Shown: positions 56,517-64,000 of the stretch, piece by piece
How positions within the stretch are numbered: position 1 is the first letter of the stretch
Layout: every line of letters starts with the position of its first letter
Source: Pyxidicoccus parkwaysis
GTDB taxonomy: Bacteria; Myxococcota; Myxococcia; Myxococcales; Myxococcaceae
DNA: 64,000 bases
NCBI RefSeq assembly: GCF_017301735.1
Contig: NZ_CP071090.1
Span: forward strand, 11,887,001-11,951,000
Direction: 5' to 3'
Made by a program: the position numbers and the translations under genes
Notes under the pieces: generated by a model
What the model was told of the DNA's origin: nothing
Seen by the model: the letters and a program-made list of their open reading frames with translations, nothing else
Databases searched by the model: none

Positions 56517-59057
56517 TCACTCCTCCCGCAGCGCGAGCGCGGGGTTGGCGCGCGCCATCTTCCACGCCGGGTACAGCCCGGCCAGCGCCGAGGCCACCAG
56601 CGCCAGCACCACCGCCTGCACCAGCGTCGCCGGTGTCACCGCGAGCTGCAGCGTCCACCCGAAGGAGCGCTGGTTGATGACGTGCACCAGCACGTACGCC
56701 AGCGCCACGCCGAGCGGCACGGAGAACAGCCCCGCGAGCAGCCCCAGCAGTCCCGTCTGGAGGGACACGAGGCCCCAGAGTTGTCCCGGCGTGAGGCCGG
56801 TGGCTCGCAGCACCGCGAACTCACGGGCCCGCTCCAACTGCAGGGACATGAGCGCGCTCAGCACGCCCACGAAGGCCACGCCGATGGCGAGCAGCCGGAG
56901 CACCTGCGTAATCGTGAAGGTGCGGTCGAACACCTCCAGCGACGCCTGCCGCAGCGAGCGGTTGGCACGCACCAGCAGCGCCTGCGTGTCGCCGGCCCGC
57001 TCGCGCACCGAGGCCACCAGCGCGTCCACGTCCTGTCCCGGCGCGGCGTACAGCGCGACGCCGCTCACGCCCCGGTCGTCGTACCAGTGCTCGTAGGTGG
57101 AGCGCGGCATCAGCATCGTTCCCACGTCCGAGCCGTAGTCGAAGTACACGCCCACCACGCGGAAGTCGTGCGGCCCCTTGTCCGTGGCGAGCCGCACCGT
57201 GCTGCCCACGTCCACGTGGCGGTGGAAGCTGAAGGGCTCGGAGACGAGGAGGGCGTCGGGTGAGGACTCCAATTCGCGCCACACCGTGGCCGCGTCGCCG
57301 TGCTTGAAGCGGTAGGGGCGTGCCTTCGTGCGCGTGAAGTCGATGGCAATCAGGTCCGTGGGCACGCCGTCGGCGCGCGTCGTCGTCACGCGGATGGTGC
57401 TGCTGCCGGCGGCGCCGGGCGTGGAGCGCAGGTGCTCCGCGAGCCCGGGCACGAGTGTGGCGCTTCCGCGCCGTGCCACGAGCGACGGCGGGGAGATGAA
57501 CACGTCCGCCTGCAGCGACGTGTCCAGCCAGGACACCACCGTGCCTCGGAAGCTGGACACCATGAGGCCCACGCCCACCGTGGTGGCCACCGCCACCATC
57601 AGTGCCGCGAGCGCCACCGCCGTGCGACTGAGACTGGTGCGCACGCCTCGCGCCGCCATGCGCCCCAGCAGGCCGAAGCCCGCGCCCAGCGGCAGCGCCG
57701 CGCCCGCCGACAGTCGCTCCGTCGCCCACGGCACCAGCAGCGCCGCGCCCAGCAGCACGGAGAAGAGGCCGCCATACGCGGGCAGCAGGGCCTGCGTGGG
57801 CCACGCCAGCAGCGCGGTGCCCACGGCCAGCACCGCGAGGCCCAGCAGCGCCAGCCTCGGCGCGCGGCTTCGCGACACGTCCTCCACGGTGGAGCGCCGC
57901 ATCGTCGTCACCGGCGGAGAGCGCGCGGCCTCCCATGCGGGCACCAGCGCTGCCACCACCGTGGCGCCCAGGCCCAGCATCAACCCCTTGGCCAGCGTGA
58001 AGGGCTCCAGGGTGAGGCCGCGCACGCTCACCACGAAGTACAAGTCGTTGAACGTCTGCGTGACGAGCCCCACCAGCCCGCGCGCCAGCAGCACGCCGAG
58101 CAACAGCCCCGCCACCGTGCCCACGGCGCCGAGCACCGCCGCCTCACCCAGCACGAGTGCGAAGAGCTCGCCGCGAGTGATTCCCACCGCACGCAGCCGG
58201 CCGAGGATTCCGCGCCGCTGCACCACGGAGAAGGTCATCGTGTTGTAGATGAGGAACATCCCCACCACGAGCGCCAGCAGCGACAGCGCGGTGAGGTTGG
58301 TGCGGAAGGCCCGCGTCATCTGCTCCACGGTGCCCGCTCGCGCGGAGGCGCGGACCAGCTCCGTGCCGGTGGGCAGTGTCGCCTCCAGCCGCTTCGCTTC
58401 CGCTTCGTCGCGCAGACGCAGGTCCACGCGCGTCAGCAGTCCGACCTGGCCCAGCACCTCCTGCGCGGTGGAGATGTCCGTGAGCACCAGCGCCTCCAGT
58501 GCGCGCGCGGTGTCCGGGTCGGATGGCTCAATCAGGGCGGAGACGCGCAGCCGCTTGTCGACGCCTTCCACGCGCACCGGCAGCTCGCCGCCAGCGGTGA
58601 CACCCAGCGCCCGAGCGGCCCGAGCACTCAGCAGCACCGAGCCCGGCTCGGTGAGCAGCGCGCCCACGTCGCCGACGGCCTCGCCCTTCGCATAGTCGCG
58701 GAACGGAGCTTCCGCGAACGGGTCCACGCCCAGCACGGTGAGCGTGCGCTTGTCGCCCACGGCCGCCTGCACGTAGCCCTCCACCACGGGTGCGGAGACT
58801 GGCGCATCACGCCGCAGGCGGAGGTCGCGGTACACGCGCTCATCCACGCCTCGCGAGCCACCGCCCACGAGCTGATGCGTGGCACGGCCGGCCACGGCGT
58901 CCGTGGAGCGTTCGAAGGCGCGCAGCGCGCTGTCGCTCGCGAGGTCGATGGACACCACCACCGCCACGCCCAGGGCGATGCCGAGGAGCGACAGCGCCGT
59001 GAGCCAGGGATGGCCGCCCAGGTGGCGCAGGCTGGAGCGGACGAGGAGTCCCTTCAT
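56517..59057 (-). CDS. ABC transporter permease, fused AttF/AttG type (FtsX domains)
   Basis: 846 residues. An N-terminal helix (HPWLTALSLLGIALGVAVVV) leads into a large MacB-like periplasmic domain and a first FtsX module (about 270-400). A second helix set and periplasmic domain follow, then a second FtsX module (about 720-840, LALVASALAGLYPAWKMARA) ending in LALREE. Two FtsX units in one chain mean a single polypeptide can serve as the permease pair. Such LolCE/MacB-like permeases use ATP to pull molecules from the inner membrane rather than carry them across it. It overlaps the ATPase gene (ATGA). The start at 59057 follows the family pattern; the upstream extension is a shadow. Confidence 0.9.
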   Translation of the reverse strand: MKGLLVRSSLRHLGGHPWLTALSLLGIALGVAVVVSIDLASDSALRAFERSTDAVAGRATHQLVGGGSRGVDERVYRDLRLRRDAPVSAPVVEGYVQAAVGDKRTLTVLGVDPFAEAPFRDYAKGEAVGDVGALLTEPGSVLLSARAARALGVTAGGELPVRVEGVDKRLRVSALIEPSDPDTARALEALVLTDISTAQEVLGQVGLLTRVDLRLRDEAEAKRLEATLPTGTELVRASARAGTVEQMTRAFRTNLTALSLLALVVGMFLIYNTMTFSVVQRRGILGRLRAVGITRGELFALVLGEAAVLGAVGTVAGLLLGVLLARGLVGLVTQTFNDLYFVVSVRGLTLEPFTLAKGLMLGLGATVVAALVPAWEAARSPPVTTMRRSTVEDVSRSRAPRLALLGLAVLAVGTALLAWPTQALLPAYGGLFSVLLGAALLVPWATERLSAGAALPLGAGFGLLGRMAARGVRTSLSRTAVALAALMVAVATTVGVGLMVSSFRGTVVSWLDTSLQADVFISPPSLVARRGSATLVPGLAEHLRSTPGAAGSSTIRVTTTRADGVPTDLIAIDFTRTKARPYRFKHGDAATVWRELESSPDALLVSEPFSFHRHVDVGSTVRLATDKGPHDFRVVGVYFDYGSDVGTMLMPRSTYEHWYDDRGVSGVALYAAPGQDVDALVASVRERAGDTQALLVRANRSLRQASLEVFDRTFTITQVLRLLAIGVAFVGVLSALMSLQLERAREFAVLRATGLTPGQLWGLVSLQTGLLGLLAGLFSVPLGVALAYVLVHVINQRSFGWTLQLAVTPATLVQAVVLALVASALAGLYPAWKMARANPALALREE

Positions 59058-59770
59058 CGCGCGTCCCTTCGCGTGTGCTCGCGCTCCACCAGCCGTCCGC
59101 CCTCCATGTGAAACACGCGGTCCGCGCGCGACACCAGTCCGGGCTCGTGCGTCACCACCAGCGCGCACGCATTGCCCTGCTTCGTCAGTCCTTCCAGCAA
59201 GTCGAGCACCTGCCGCGCCGTGTTCTCATCCAGGTTGCCGGTGGGCTCATCCGCGAGCAGCAGCGGCGGTGCATGCGCCAGCGCCCGCGCCACCGCCACG
59301 CGCTGCTGCTCTCCACCCGAGAGCCGGTCCGGGAAGCTGCGCGCGCGCTGTGCCAGCCCCACGCGCTCCAGCAGCGCTCGCGCCTTCGCTTCGGCCTCCG
59401 CGGCCGCGTGCCCATTCAGCTCCAGTGGCAGCCGCACGTTCTCCTCCACCGTCAGCGTGGGCAGCAGGTTGAAGGCCTGGAAGATGAACCCAACCCGCTC
59501 GCGCCGGAGCAGCGTGCGCTCGCGCTCGCTCAGCTTCCCGAGGTCCCTTCCATCCACGAGCACCTCGCCCCGGCTGGGCAAATCGATGCCGCTGATGAGG
59601 TTGAGCAGGGTGGACTTCCCGGAGCCGCTGCGCCCCAGCAGCACGACGAACTCCCCCCGGTGCAGGGAGAGGCGGACACCGGAGAGCACCTCTCGCACGG
59701 TGTCGCCTTCGGCATAGGCCTTCGTTACGTCGCGCAGCTCGACCAGGGGCGGGGTGTCGGACGGAGGCAT
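59054..59770 (-). CDS. ABC transporter ATP-binding protein (AttE/LolD-like)
   Basis: 238 residues. Walker A GRSGSGKS at 46-53, Q-loop in FIFQAFNLLPTLTVEENV, signature LSGGEQQRVAVARAL, Walker B LLLADEPTGNLD and the switch His in VVTHEP. The LolD/MacB group pairs with FtsX-type permeases, as here. It is the first gene of the exporter operon: ATPase, permease, AttH. Cytoplasmic, membrane-associated. Confidence 0.94.
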   Translation of the reverse strand: MPPSDTPPLVELRDVTKAYAEGDTVREVLSGVRLSLHRGEFVVLLGRSGSGKSTLLNLISGIDLPSRGEVLVDGRDLGKLSERERTLLRRERVGFIFQAFNLLPTLTVEENVRLPLELNGHAAAEAEAKARALLERVGLAQRARSFPDRLSGGEQQRVAVARALAHAPPLLLADEPTGNLDENTARQVLDLLEGLTKQGNACALVVTHEPGLVSRADRVFHMEGGRLVEREHTRRDAR

Positions 59771-59836
59771 GGACGCATCTTGAGATACACGGGTGGCCGG
59801 TGTGCCGCCGTGTTTTGTGCCCGTCCGTGCCGCCGC

Positions 59837-60637
59837 TCAGGCGCCCGCGGGGTGGGCATCCCATGCCTGCGAGTAGCGCCACTGTTCCAGGAAGCCCGCG
59901 ACTTCTGTCGCCAGCAGCGGGCCACCCCTGTCCCGGGGAATGATGTGGAACCCGTCGCGCAGCGAGAGGACGCGCACCGCCGGCGCCGACGTGAGCCTCC
60001 GGGCGAGCCATCGCCCGCCCTCCGGGTCCACCACGTGGTCCTGCTCCGCCACCGCCACCAGCGTGGGACAGCGCACGTGCGCCACGTCCCGCACCGCCAG
60101 GTCCTGCAGCGTGCACAAGTCACGCAGCCGCGCCACCGGGAAGGCGGGCAGCACGGGCGCCTCCGCCAGCGCCTCCGGGTCCGACAGGTCCGTGCCCGTC
60201 TTCTCCACCCAGGGGCGCGCCCACTCCAGCACCGGCGTCCGGGCGAGCTGACGGATGAGGAACATGCGCGGCCCCCGGAACCGCACCGCCGGAGCCACCA
60301 GCGCCAGCGCCTTCACCCGCTCCGGGTGCCGCGCCGCCAGTCCCAGCGCCAGCAGCGCGCCCATGGACAGGCCTCCGACGAAGATGTTCCGGTGCCCGTG
60401 CAATCCGAGCAGCGCCGCCTCCGCCGCGGCATGCCAGTCTCTCCAGGTGACGTGCAGCAGGGCCTGGGGCGTGGTGCCGTGTCCCGGCAGCAGGGGCGCC
60501 ACCACGCGCATGCCGCGCGCGGCCAGGGCCTCGCCCAGCGGGCGCATGTCCCAGGGGCTGCCGGTGAAGCCGTGCAGGAGCAGGCACACGTCCTCGCCCC
60601 GTCCCAAGTCGAAGGGCGCGGTCTTCCGCGGGTCCAT
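59837..60637 (-). CDS. Alpha/beta hydrolase (carboxylesterase/monoacylglycerol lipase-like)
   Basis: 266 residues. Nucleophile S91 in GGLSMGALLALG, oxyanion-region LLLHGFTGSPWDMRPL, acid in VAVAEQDHVVDPE, and His in DGFHIIPRD. This is the Est30/short-lipase branch that hydrolyses acyl esters of short or medium chains; natural substrate unknown. ATG 60637 is chosen because homology starts there; a GTG at 60670 would add 11 residues. Cytoplasmic. Confidence 0.87.
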   Translation of the reverse strand: MDPRKTAPFDLGRGEDVCLLLHGFTGSPWDMRPLGEALAARGMRVVAPLLPGHGTTPQALLHVTWRDWHAAAEAALLGLHGHRNIFVGGLSMGALLALGLAARHPERVKALALVAPAVRFRGPRMFLIRQLARTPVLEWARPWVEKTGTDLSDPEALAEAPVLPAFPVARLRDLCTLQDLAVRDVAHVRCPTLVAVAEQDHVVDPEGGRWLARRLTSAPAVRVLSLRDGFHIIPRDRGGPLLATEVAGFLEQWRYSQAWDAHPAGA

Positions 60638-60718
60638 GGCCTCAGAAGTTGGCTCGGGCGTCGCGCTCACACCGTGACGCTGGCCACGCGGAGGCGCAGG
60701 CGCTATGCCCTCTGCCTC

Positions 60719-61012
60719 ATGGCGGACACTCCGAAGCCCCCGGACATGCAGCAGCTGCAGATACAGATAGACGAGGACGTGGCCAATGGTCAGTACGTGA
60801 ACATGGCCCTGGTGAACCACTCGGACACCGAGTTCACCCTGGACTTCATCTACGTCCAGCCCCAGGTCCCCAAGGCCCGGGTCCGCTCGCGCATCATCAC
60901 CAACCCCAAGCACATGAAGCGGCTGGTGGCGGCGATGCAGGACAACATCGCCCGCTTCGAGGCGAAGTACGGCCCCATCGTCCTGCGCGAGGACGATGGC
61001 GGCATTCACTGA
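60719..61012 (+). CDS. DUF3467 protein
   Basis: 97 residues, full family length. Signature: QQLQIQIDEDVANGQYVNMA, then HSDTEFTLDFIYVQPQ, RVRSRIITNPKHMKRLVAAM and NIARFEAKYGPI. DUF3467 proteins are small, widespread and of unknown function; the conserved N-terminal beta-hairpin suggests a partner-binding protein. It converges on a lipoprotein gene with 6 bases between stops. Confidence 0.9.
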   Translation: MADTPKPPDMQQLQIQIDEDVANGQYVNMALVNHSDTEFTLDFIYVQPQVPKARVRSRIITNPKHMKRLVAAMQDNIARFEAKYGPIVLREDDGGIH

Positions 61013-61018
61013 CGCGGC

Positions 61019-61753
61019 CTACGACGCCTGCGCCACGGGCTGCTGGGACGGGTGCGTCTCGCCCGACGACGGGTGCGTGGGCAGCGGCACGTCGGGCGCG
61101 CCCTCGGGCAGCTCGTGCACGCCTTCCTCCTCGTCGGCCCGCGCGGGCGGGTTGCGCTGCTCGGCGAGGTACGCGTCGACACGGTGCTCCAGGAAGGTGG
61201 CCATGTTCGGGGCCACGCGGGCCAGCAGGGCCCACTCGAAGTCAGAGGCGCGGAAGAGGTGGGGCTTCGTCGGCGACAGGGGCTCGCCCATCACGTACGA
61301 GCCCGCCTGACCGGAGGTGCCGGCGTTGCTCGCGGTGCCACCGCCCTCGGAGCCGGCCTCCTTGCCCTCCTTCGTGCCCGCGAAGCTGCCCGGGTGCGAG
61401 GGCGCCAGGCCGTTGGTGATGTAGTCCATGCGGTACGCGCGAATCATCGTGCGGCCGTTCGTCAGGGGAATGGCGTGCACCAGGATGCGAGTCCAGTGCG
61501 CGCCCATCTCCTCCGGGCCGTTGATCTTCCACGTGGTGTGCACGTAGTTGCTGTCCGCGCTGGGCAGCAGCCGGTAGCCCTGCTCCTCCAGCAGCGAGCG
61601 CGTCGCCTCGAGCAGCTTGTCCGGCGGCAGCTTGTAGACGGCGTGGCTGCTGGTGCCCTCCAGCAGCTCCTTGCGAGCATCTCGAGTGATGGCGCACCCC
61701 GAGGCTCCCAGCAGGAGTCCGACAGCCGCCAGCAATGCGAGACGCCGCTTCAT
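61019..61753 (-). CDS. Hypothetical lipoprotein
   Basis: 244 residues. Signal (LALLAAVGLLLGASGC) with lipobox Cys at about 20. The mature half (KLPPDKLLEATRSLLEEQGY, YVHTTWKINGPEEMGAHWT, TMIRAYRMDYITNG) suggests a compact alpha/beta domain, followed by a Gly/Ser/Glu-rich linker and a Pro-rich tail. I recognise no specific family. No nearby partner is implied. Confidence 0.75.
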   Translation of the reverse strand: MKRRLALLAAVGLLLGASGCAITRDARKELLEGTSSHAVYKLPPDKLLEATRSLLEEQGYRLLPSADSNYVHTTWKINGPEEMGAHWTRILVHAIPLTNGRTMIRAYRMDYITNGLAPSHPGSFAGTKEGKEAGSEGGGTASNAGTSGQAGSYVMGEPLSPTKPHLFRASDFEWALLARVAPNMATFLEHRVDAYLAEQRNPPARADEEEGVHELPEGAPDVPLPTHPSSGETHPSQQPVAQAS

Positions 61754-61909
61754 GACACACCCACCTTGTTCCCCCGGCCCTGGGTATCGACGCCTCCGGC
61801 GGCTCGGGGAAACGGTGCCGGTGGCCTCAGCAGAACGCTCGGACGCTATGACACATATCGGCACAAGGAAACGCTCCACACAGGGGCGCTCCGCTCATGC
61901 CGCGCTGTT

Positions 61910-63697
61910 TCAATCGCAGCGGTAGCAGAGCGTGCGGACCCCGGCCGGCGTCCAGGGGGCGGGGTACTCCCGACACACCTTGTCGGCCGTACCGTGGAGT
62001 TGACGGACCCGGGCCTCCAGGCGGGGGTACTCCTCGCTCACGTGCCGGTAGGCTTCCCAGTCCGCCTCGGAGGCCTGCCAGAAGACGCAGGCACCCGGGC
62101 CATCGCGGACCGCGCCGTTCTCGAAGACGGCCCAGTGCCCGTTGTTCGCCTGCCAGTCATCCGGCACCCAGCCCAGGTCCACGTTGGTGAAGTTCACCTG
62201 GGGCCAGGACGGGCTCAGCAGTCCGCCGAAGCGCTTGCCGTTGTCGCGCAGCACCTCGCGGACAATGGCGACGGCGCCCCGGTCCTCCAGCGGCTCCAGG
62301 AACTTGAAGGGCGGCTGGCCTCGCACGCGTTCCTCGTAGCTCTCCTCGTACACGCGGAAGGCCCGGCCCCATCCACGCGTCACCTCCACCAACATGACAG
62401 CGACGAGCACGGCGAGCCCGACGCCCAGGGCCCGTGAGCGGGGTGCCTGCGCGGGCAGCAGCATGGCCCCGAAGCGGTTGCTCGCGACGAGCATGAGCAC
62501 GGACAGCAGCAGCACCTGCGCGTGGAGCCCGTACTTGAGGAAGTAGTAGTCGATGGGCAGCCGCGCCGACAGGTACGCCAGTTGGATGGCCGCGTTGACG
62601 CCCGCGAAGAGCAGCGCGAAGTCGAGCAGCCGCCGCTCCACGGCCTCCTCTCCGCGCGGGGGAAGGAAGCGCACCACGAGCAGCCCCGCCACCGCCCAGC
62701 ACTGCGTGCGCAGCGCGCGCTCGTAGCCGTGGGGGATGAAGCCGCCGCTCACGTGCGCCAGCGGGAGCAGCCGCCAGTACGCGTACGCGGCCGCGCCCAG
62801 CATCAGCAGCCCCGCCGGCCACGCCAAGCGGCGCCACTTCGGCGGCAGCCCTCGGCCCTCCACGAAGACGAGCGCGCCGCAGGTGAAGAGGAAGTCCCCG
62901 AGGTTCAGCCCGTACGTGTACCGGTAGAAGACGGTGAACAGCGCGAGCGCCACGCACCGCGCCCACGCCTGGCGCGGCAGCCCGTACGCGAGCCACGCCA
63001 GCACCAGCGGCACCAGCCCGAAGAGGTGTGCGTAGAAGCCCTCAGCCTGGTGGTAGTGCAGCAGCCGCAGCAGCAGCAAGGGCCACACGAAGGCGAAGGC
63101 CGCCAGCAGCGCCACCTGCGCCGCCACCGCCGCGCGCCCGGTGCGCCAGCGCCGCACGGCCACGACTTCCAGCCCCGCCACGAGCGCCAGCGCCAGCACG
63201 AAGGGCACCAGGTAGAAGCCGGCGCGGAAGCTGGTGAAGGCGTCTCCGCCGAAGAGCTTCTCCAGCCCATACGTCACCGTATGGAAGATGGTGAAGCCCT
63301 GGTAGGTGCCCGGCGTGCGCGTGGCGAAGTCCGCCCGCAGCGCGGCATGGTTGCCGGCGTCACCACCACCGGTGCTGGCCAGCCCGCCCATGACGGGGAT
63401 GCCCAGCATCCGCCACGTCAGCCCCAGCGCCACGGTGACATTCACCACCTGCATCAGCACGAGCGGCACGTGGTCGGGCCACGGGCGCAGGGCCGACAGC
63501 ACACGCCACGTGAGGACGCCCGCGCCCAGGACTCCGGCGGCGGCGCCCACCCAGAGGGGCAGTCCGACGGTGGCCCGGAGCACGCTCGCCAGGACGGCGG
63601 GCGACAGCCATGCGAGCAACAGGAAGTACAGCGCGCCGAGCCCGCGAGGGCGCACCGTCAGGGTCGGAGTGGGCTGCGATTCGAAGGTGTCCGTCAC
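61910..63697 (-). CDS. Polytopic membrane protein with C-terminal soluble domain
   Basis: 595 residues from a GTG behind AGGAGGG; the upstream frame to 63784 is not needed. About eleven or twelve hydrophobic helices (for instance ALYFLLLAWLSPAVLASVL, VALGLTWRMLGIPVMGGLAS, FVLALALVAGLEVVAV, LLLSVLMLVASNRFG) precede a C-terminal soluble part (about 460-595). Charged loops near the first helices carry GGGDAGNHAALRADFATRTP, a spot where GT-C glycosyltransferases keep acidic residues. So an O-mannosyl-transferase-like or arabinosyl-like GT-C enzyme is possible, but I cannot confirm it. Divergent from the secreted gene at the window end. Confidence 0.72.
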   Translation of the reverse strand: MTDTFESQPTPTLTVRPRGLGALYFLLLAWLSPAVLASVLRATVGLPLWVGAAAGVLGAGVLTWRVLSALRPWPDHVPLVLMQVVNVTVALGLTWRMLGIPVMGGLASTGGGDAGNHAALRADFATRTPGTYQGFTIFHTVTYGLEKLFGGDAFTSFRAGFYLVPFVLALALVAGLEVVAVRRWRTGRAAVAAQVALLAAFAFVWPLLLLRLLHYHQAEGFYAHLFGLVPLVLAWLAYGLPRQAWARCVALALFTVFYRYTYGLNLGDFLFTCGALVFVEGRGLPPKWRRLAWPAGLLMLGAAAYAYWRLLPLAHVSGGFIPHGYERALRTQCWAVAGLLVVRFLPPRGEEAVERRLLDFALLFAGVNAAIQLAYLSARLPIDYYFLKYGLHAQVLLLSVLMLVASNRFGAMLLPAQAPRSRALGVGLAVLVAVMLVEVTRGWGRAFRVYEESYEERVRGQPPFKFLEPLEDRGAVAIVREVLRDNGKRFGGLLSPSWPQVNFTNVDLGWVPDDWQANNGHWAVFENGAVRDGPGACVFWQASEADWEAYRHVSEEYPRLEARVRQLHGTADKVCREYPAPWTPAGVRTLCYRCD

Positions 63698-63813
63698 GGG
63701 GCGGGGCCCTCCTATCCCATGTCCCGGGGTCCGCCAAGCGAGGGCGGAGTCCACGGACAACGCCTCGGGTACCCCTGGCGGCACGGCCCGGGCCGGCGCA
63801 GACTCGGGGCACC

Positions 63814-64000
63814 GTGCTCCGAATCCTCGTGCCGTTGCTCGTGCTGCTGTGTGCTTCCTCCGCGTCCGCCCAGTGCCTGGGAGACGGCGTGCAGTTGTTC
63901 CCCACGCCGGGGGCCATCGTCCCCACCAACACGCGCTTCCTCCTGGAGGGCGTGGGCACGGCGCGCCCGCAGGTGACGGCGCTGGTGGGCAAGAAGCTGC
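63814..64000 (+). CDS. Secreted protein, N-terminal part (cut by window end)
   Basis: 62 codons visible from a GTG at 63814. A clear signal peptide (MLRILVPLLVLLCASSASA, cleavage before QC) leads to CLGDGVQLFPTPGAIVPTN, TRFLLEGVGTARPQVTALVG, a beta-rich start without known family. It diverges from the membrane protein gene over 116 bases. Confidence 0.65.
   Translation, partial: MLRILVPLLVLLCASSASAQCLGDGVQLFPTPGAIVPTNTRFLLEGVGTARPQVTALVGKKL

Overview
The window is very GC-rich, densely packed chromosomal DNA that looks like a myxobacterium (Myxococcaceae; Myxococcus, Pyxidicoccus or Corallococcus type). The reasons are the strong third-position GC bias, several eukaryote-type Ser/Thr kinases and oversized hybrid kinases, many proline-rich lipoproteins, PEGA/TPR proteins and a histone-like R/K/T-rich protein. 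This assignment is inferred from gene content only. I see no rRNA, tRNA, CRISPR array, insertion sequence or prophage.

Region 1 (1-15.3 kb). The tail of a KefB-type cation/proton antiporter converges on a family-2 glycosyltransferase. A divergent hybrid histidine kinase follows; its membrane domain carries the residues of the plant ETR1 ethylene/copper site. After a terminator-like dyad comes the most notable locus, a split borosin RiPP cassette. It consists of a SonM-type peptide backbone N-methyltransferase (4285-5106), an uncharacterised 528-residue helical-repeat protein whose start directly follows the methyltransferase stop (5107-6693), and a 69-residue precursor-like peptide resembling SonA (6708-6917). 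A hairpin separates this cassette from a 1782-residue Ser/Thr kinase-ATPase-GAF-histidine kinase and a phytoene-desaturase-like flavoprotein.

Region 2 (15.4-21.2 kb). This is a run of small, poorly characterised genes: a frameshifted exported protein, a hypothetical protein, a DUF1801 protein overlapping a shortened SEDS-like membrane protein, and a recent tandem duplication of a DUF6174-type lipoprotein. A PLP decarboxylase follows. Then comes a short gene that ordinary ORF calling misses: a SelW/Rdx-family selenoprotein with in-frame UGA at codon 14 (CxxU) and a SECIS-like hairpin just downstream.

Region 3 (21.2-34.1 kb). A Tat-type DUF1501 protein is paired with a c-type-haem DUF1592-like lipoprotein. 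The lysine/peptidoglycan genes dapD and dapE lie either side of a ChrR-like zinc anti-sigma/cupin protein and an ankyrin-bactofilin-like fusion. A LytS/LytTR two-component pair, a TPR lipoprotein and the histone H1-like protein follow.

Region 4 (34.4-51.3 kb). This holds a lipoprotein with beta-propeller-like repeats, a SWIM/SNF2 helicase, and a four-gene operon (PEGA Ser/Thr kinase, TPR/PEGA protein, Cys-rich lipoprotein, PstS-like protein) behind a cluster of GTGA/TCAC dyads. Then come a Uma2-type nuclease, a DMT transporter coupled to an outer-membrane protein, pterin-4a-carbinolamine dehydratase, and glycerol kinase coupled to a lipoprotein.

Region 5 (51.3-64 kb). This holds a proline-rich lipoprotein with pentapeptide repeats, a degenerate metallo-beta-lactamase-fold lipoprotein, an AraC regulator, an AttEFGH-type ABC exporter (ATPase, fused permease, AttH lipocalin-like protein), a serine hydrolase, a DUF3467 protein, a lipoprotein, a polytopic membrane protein and the start of a secreted protein cut off by the window end.
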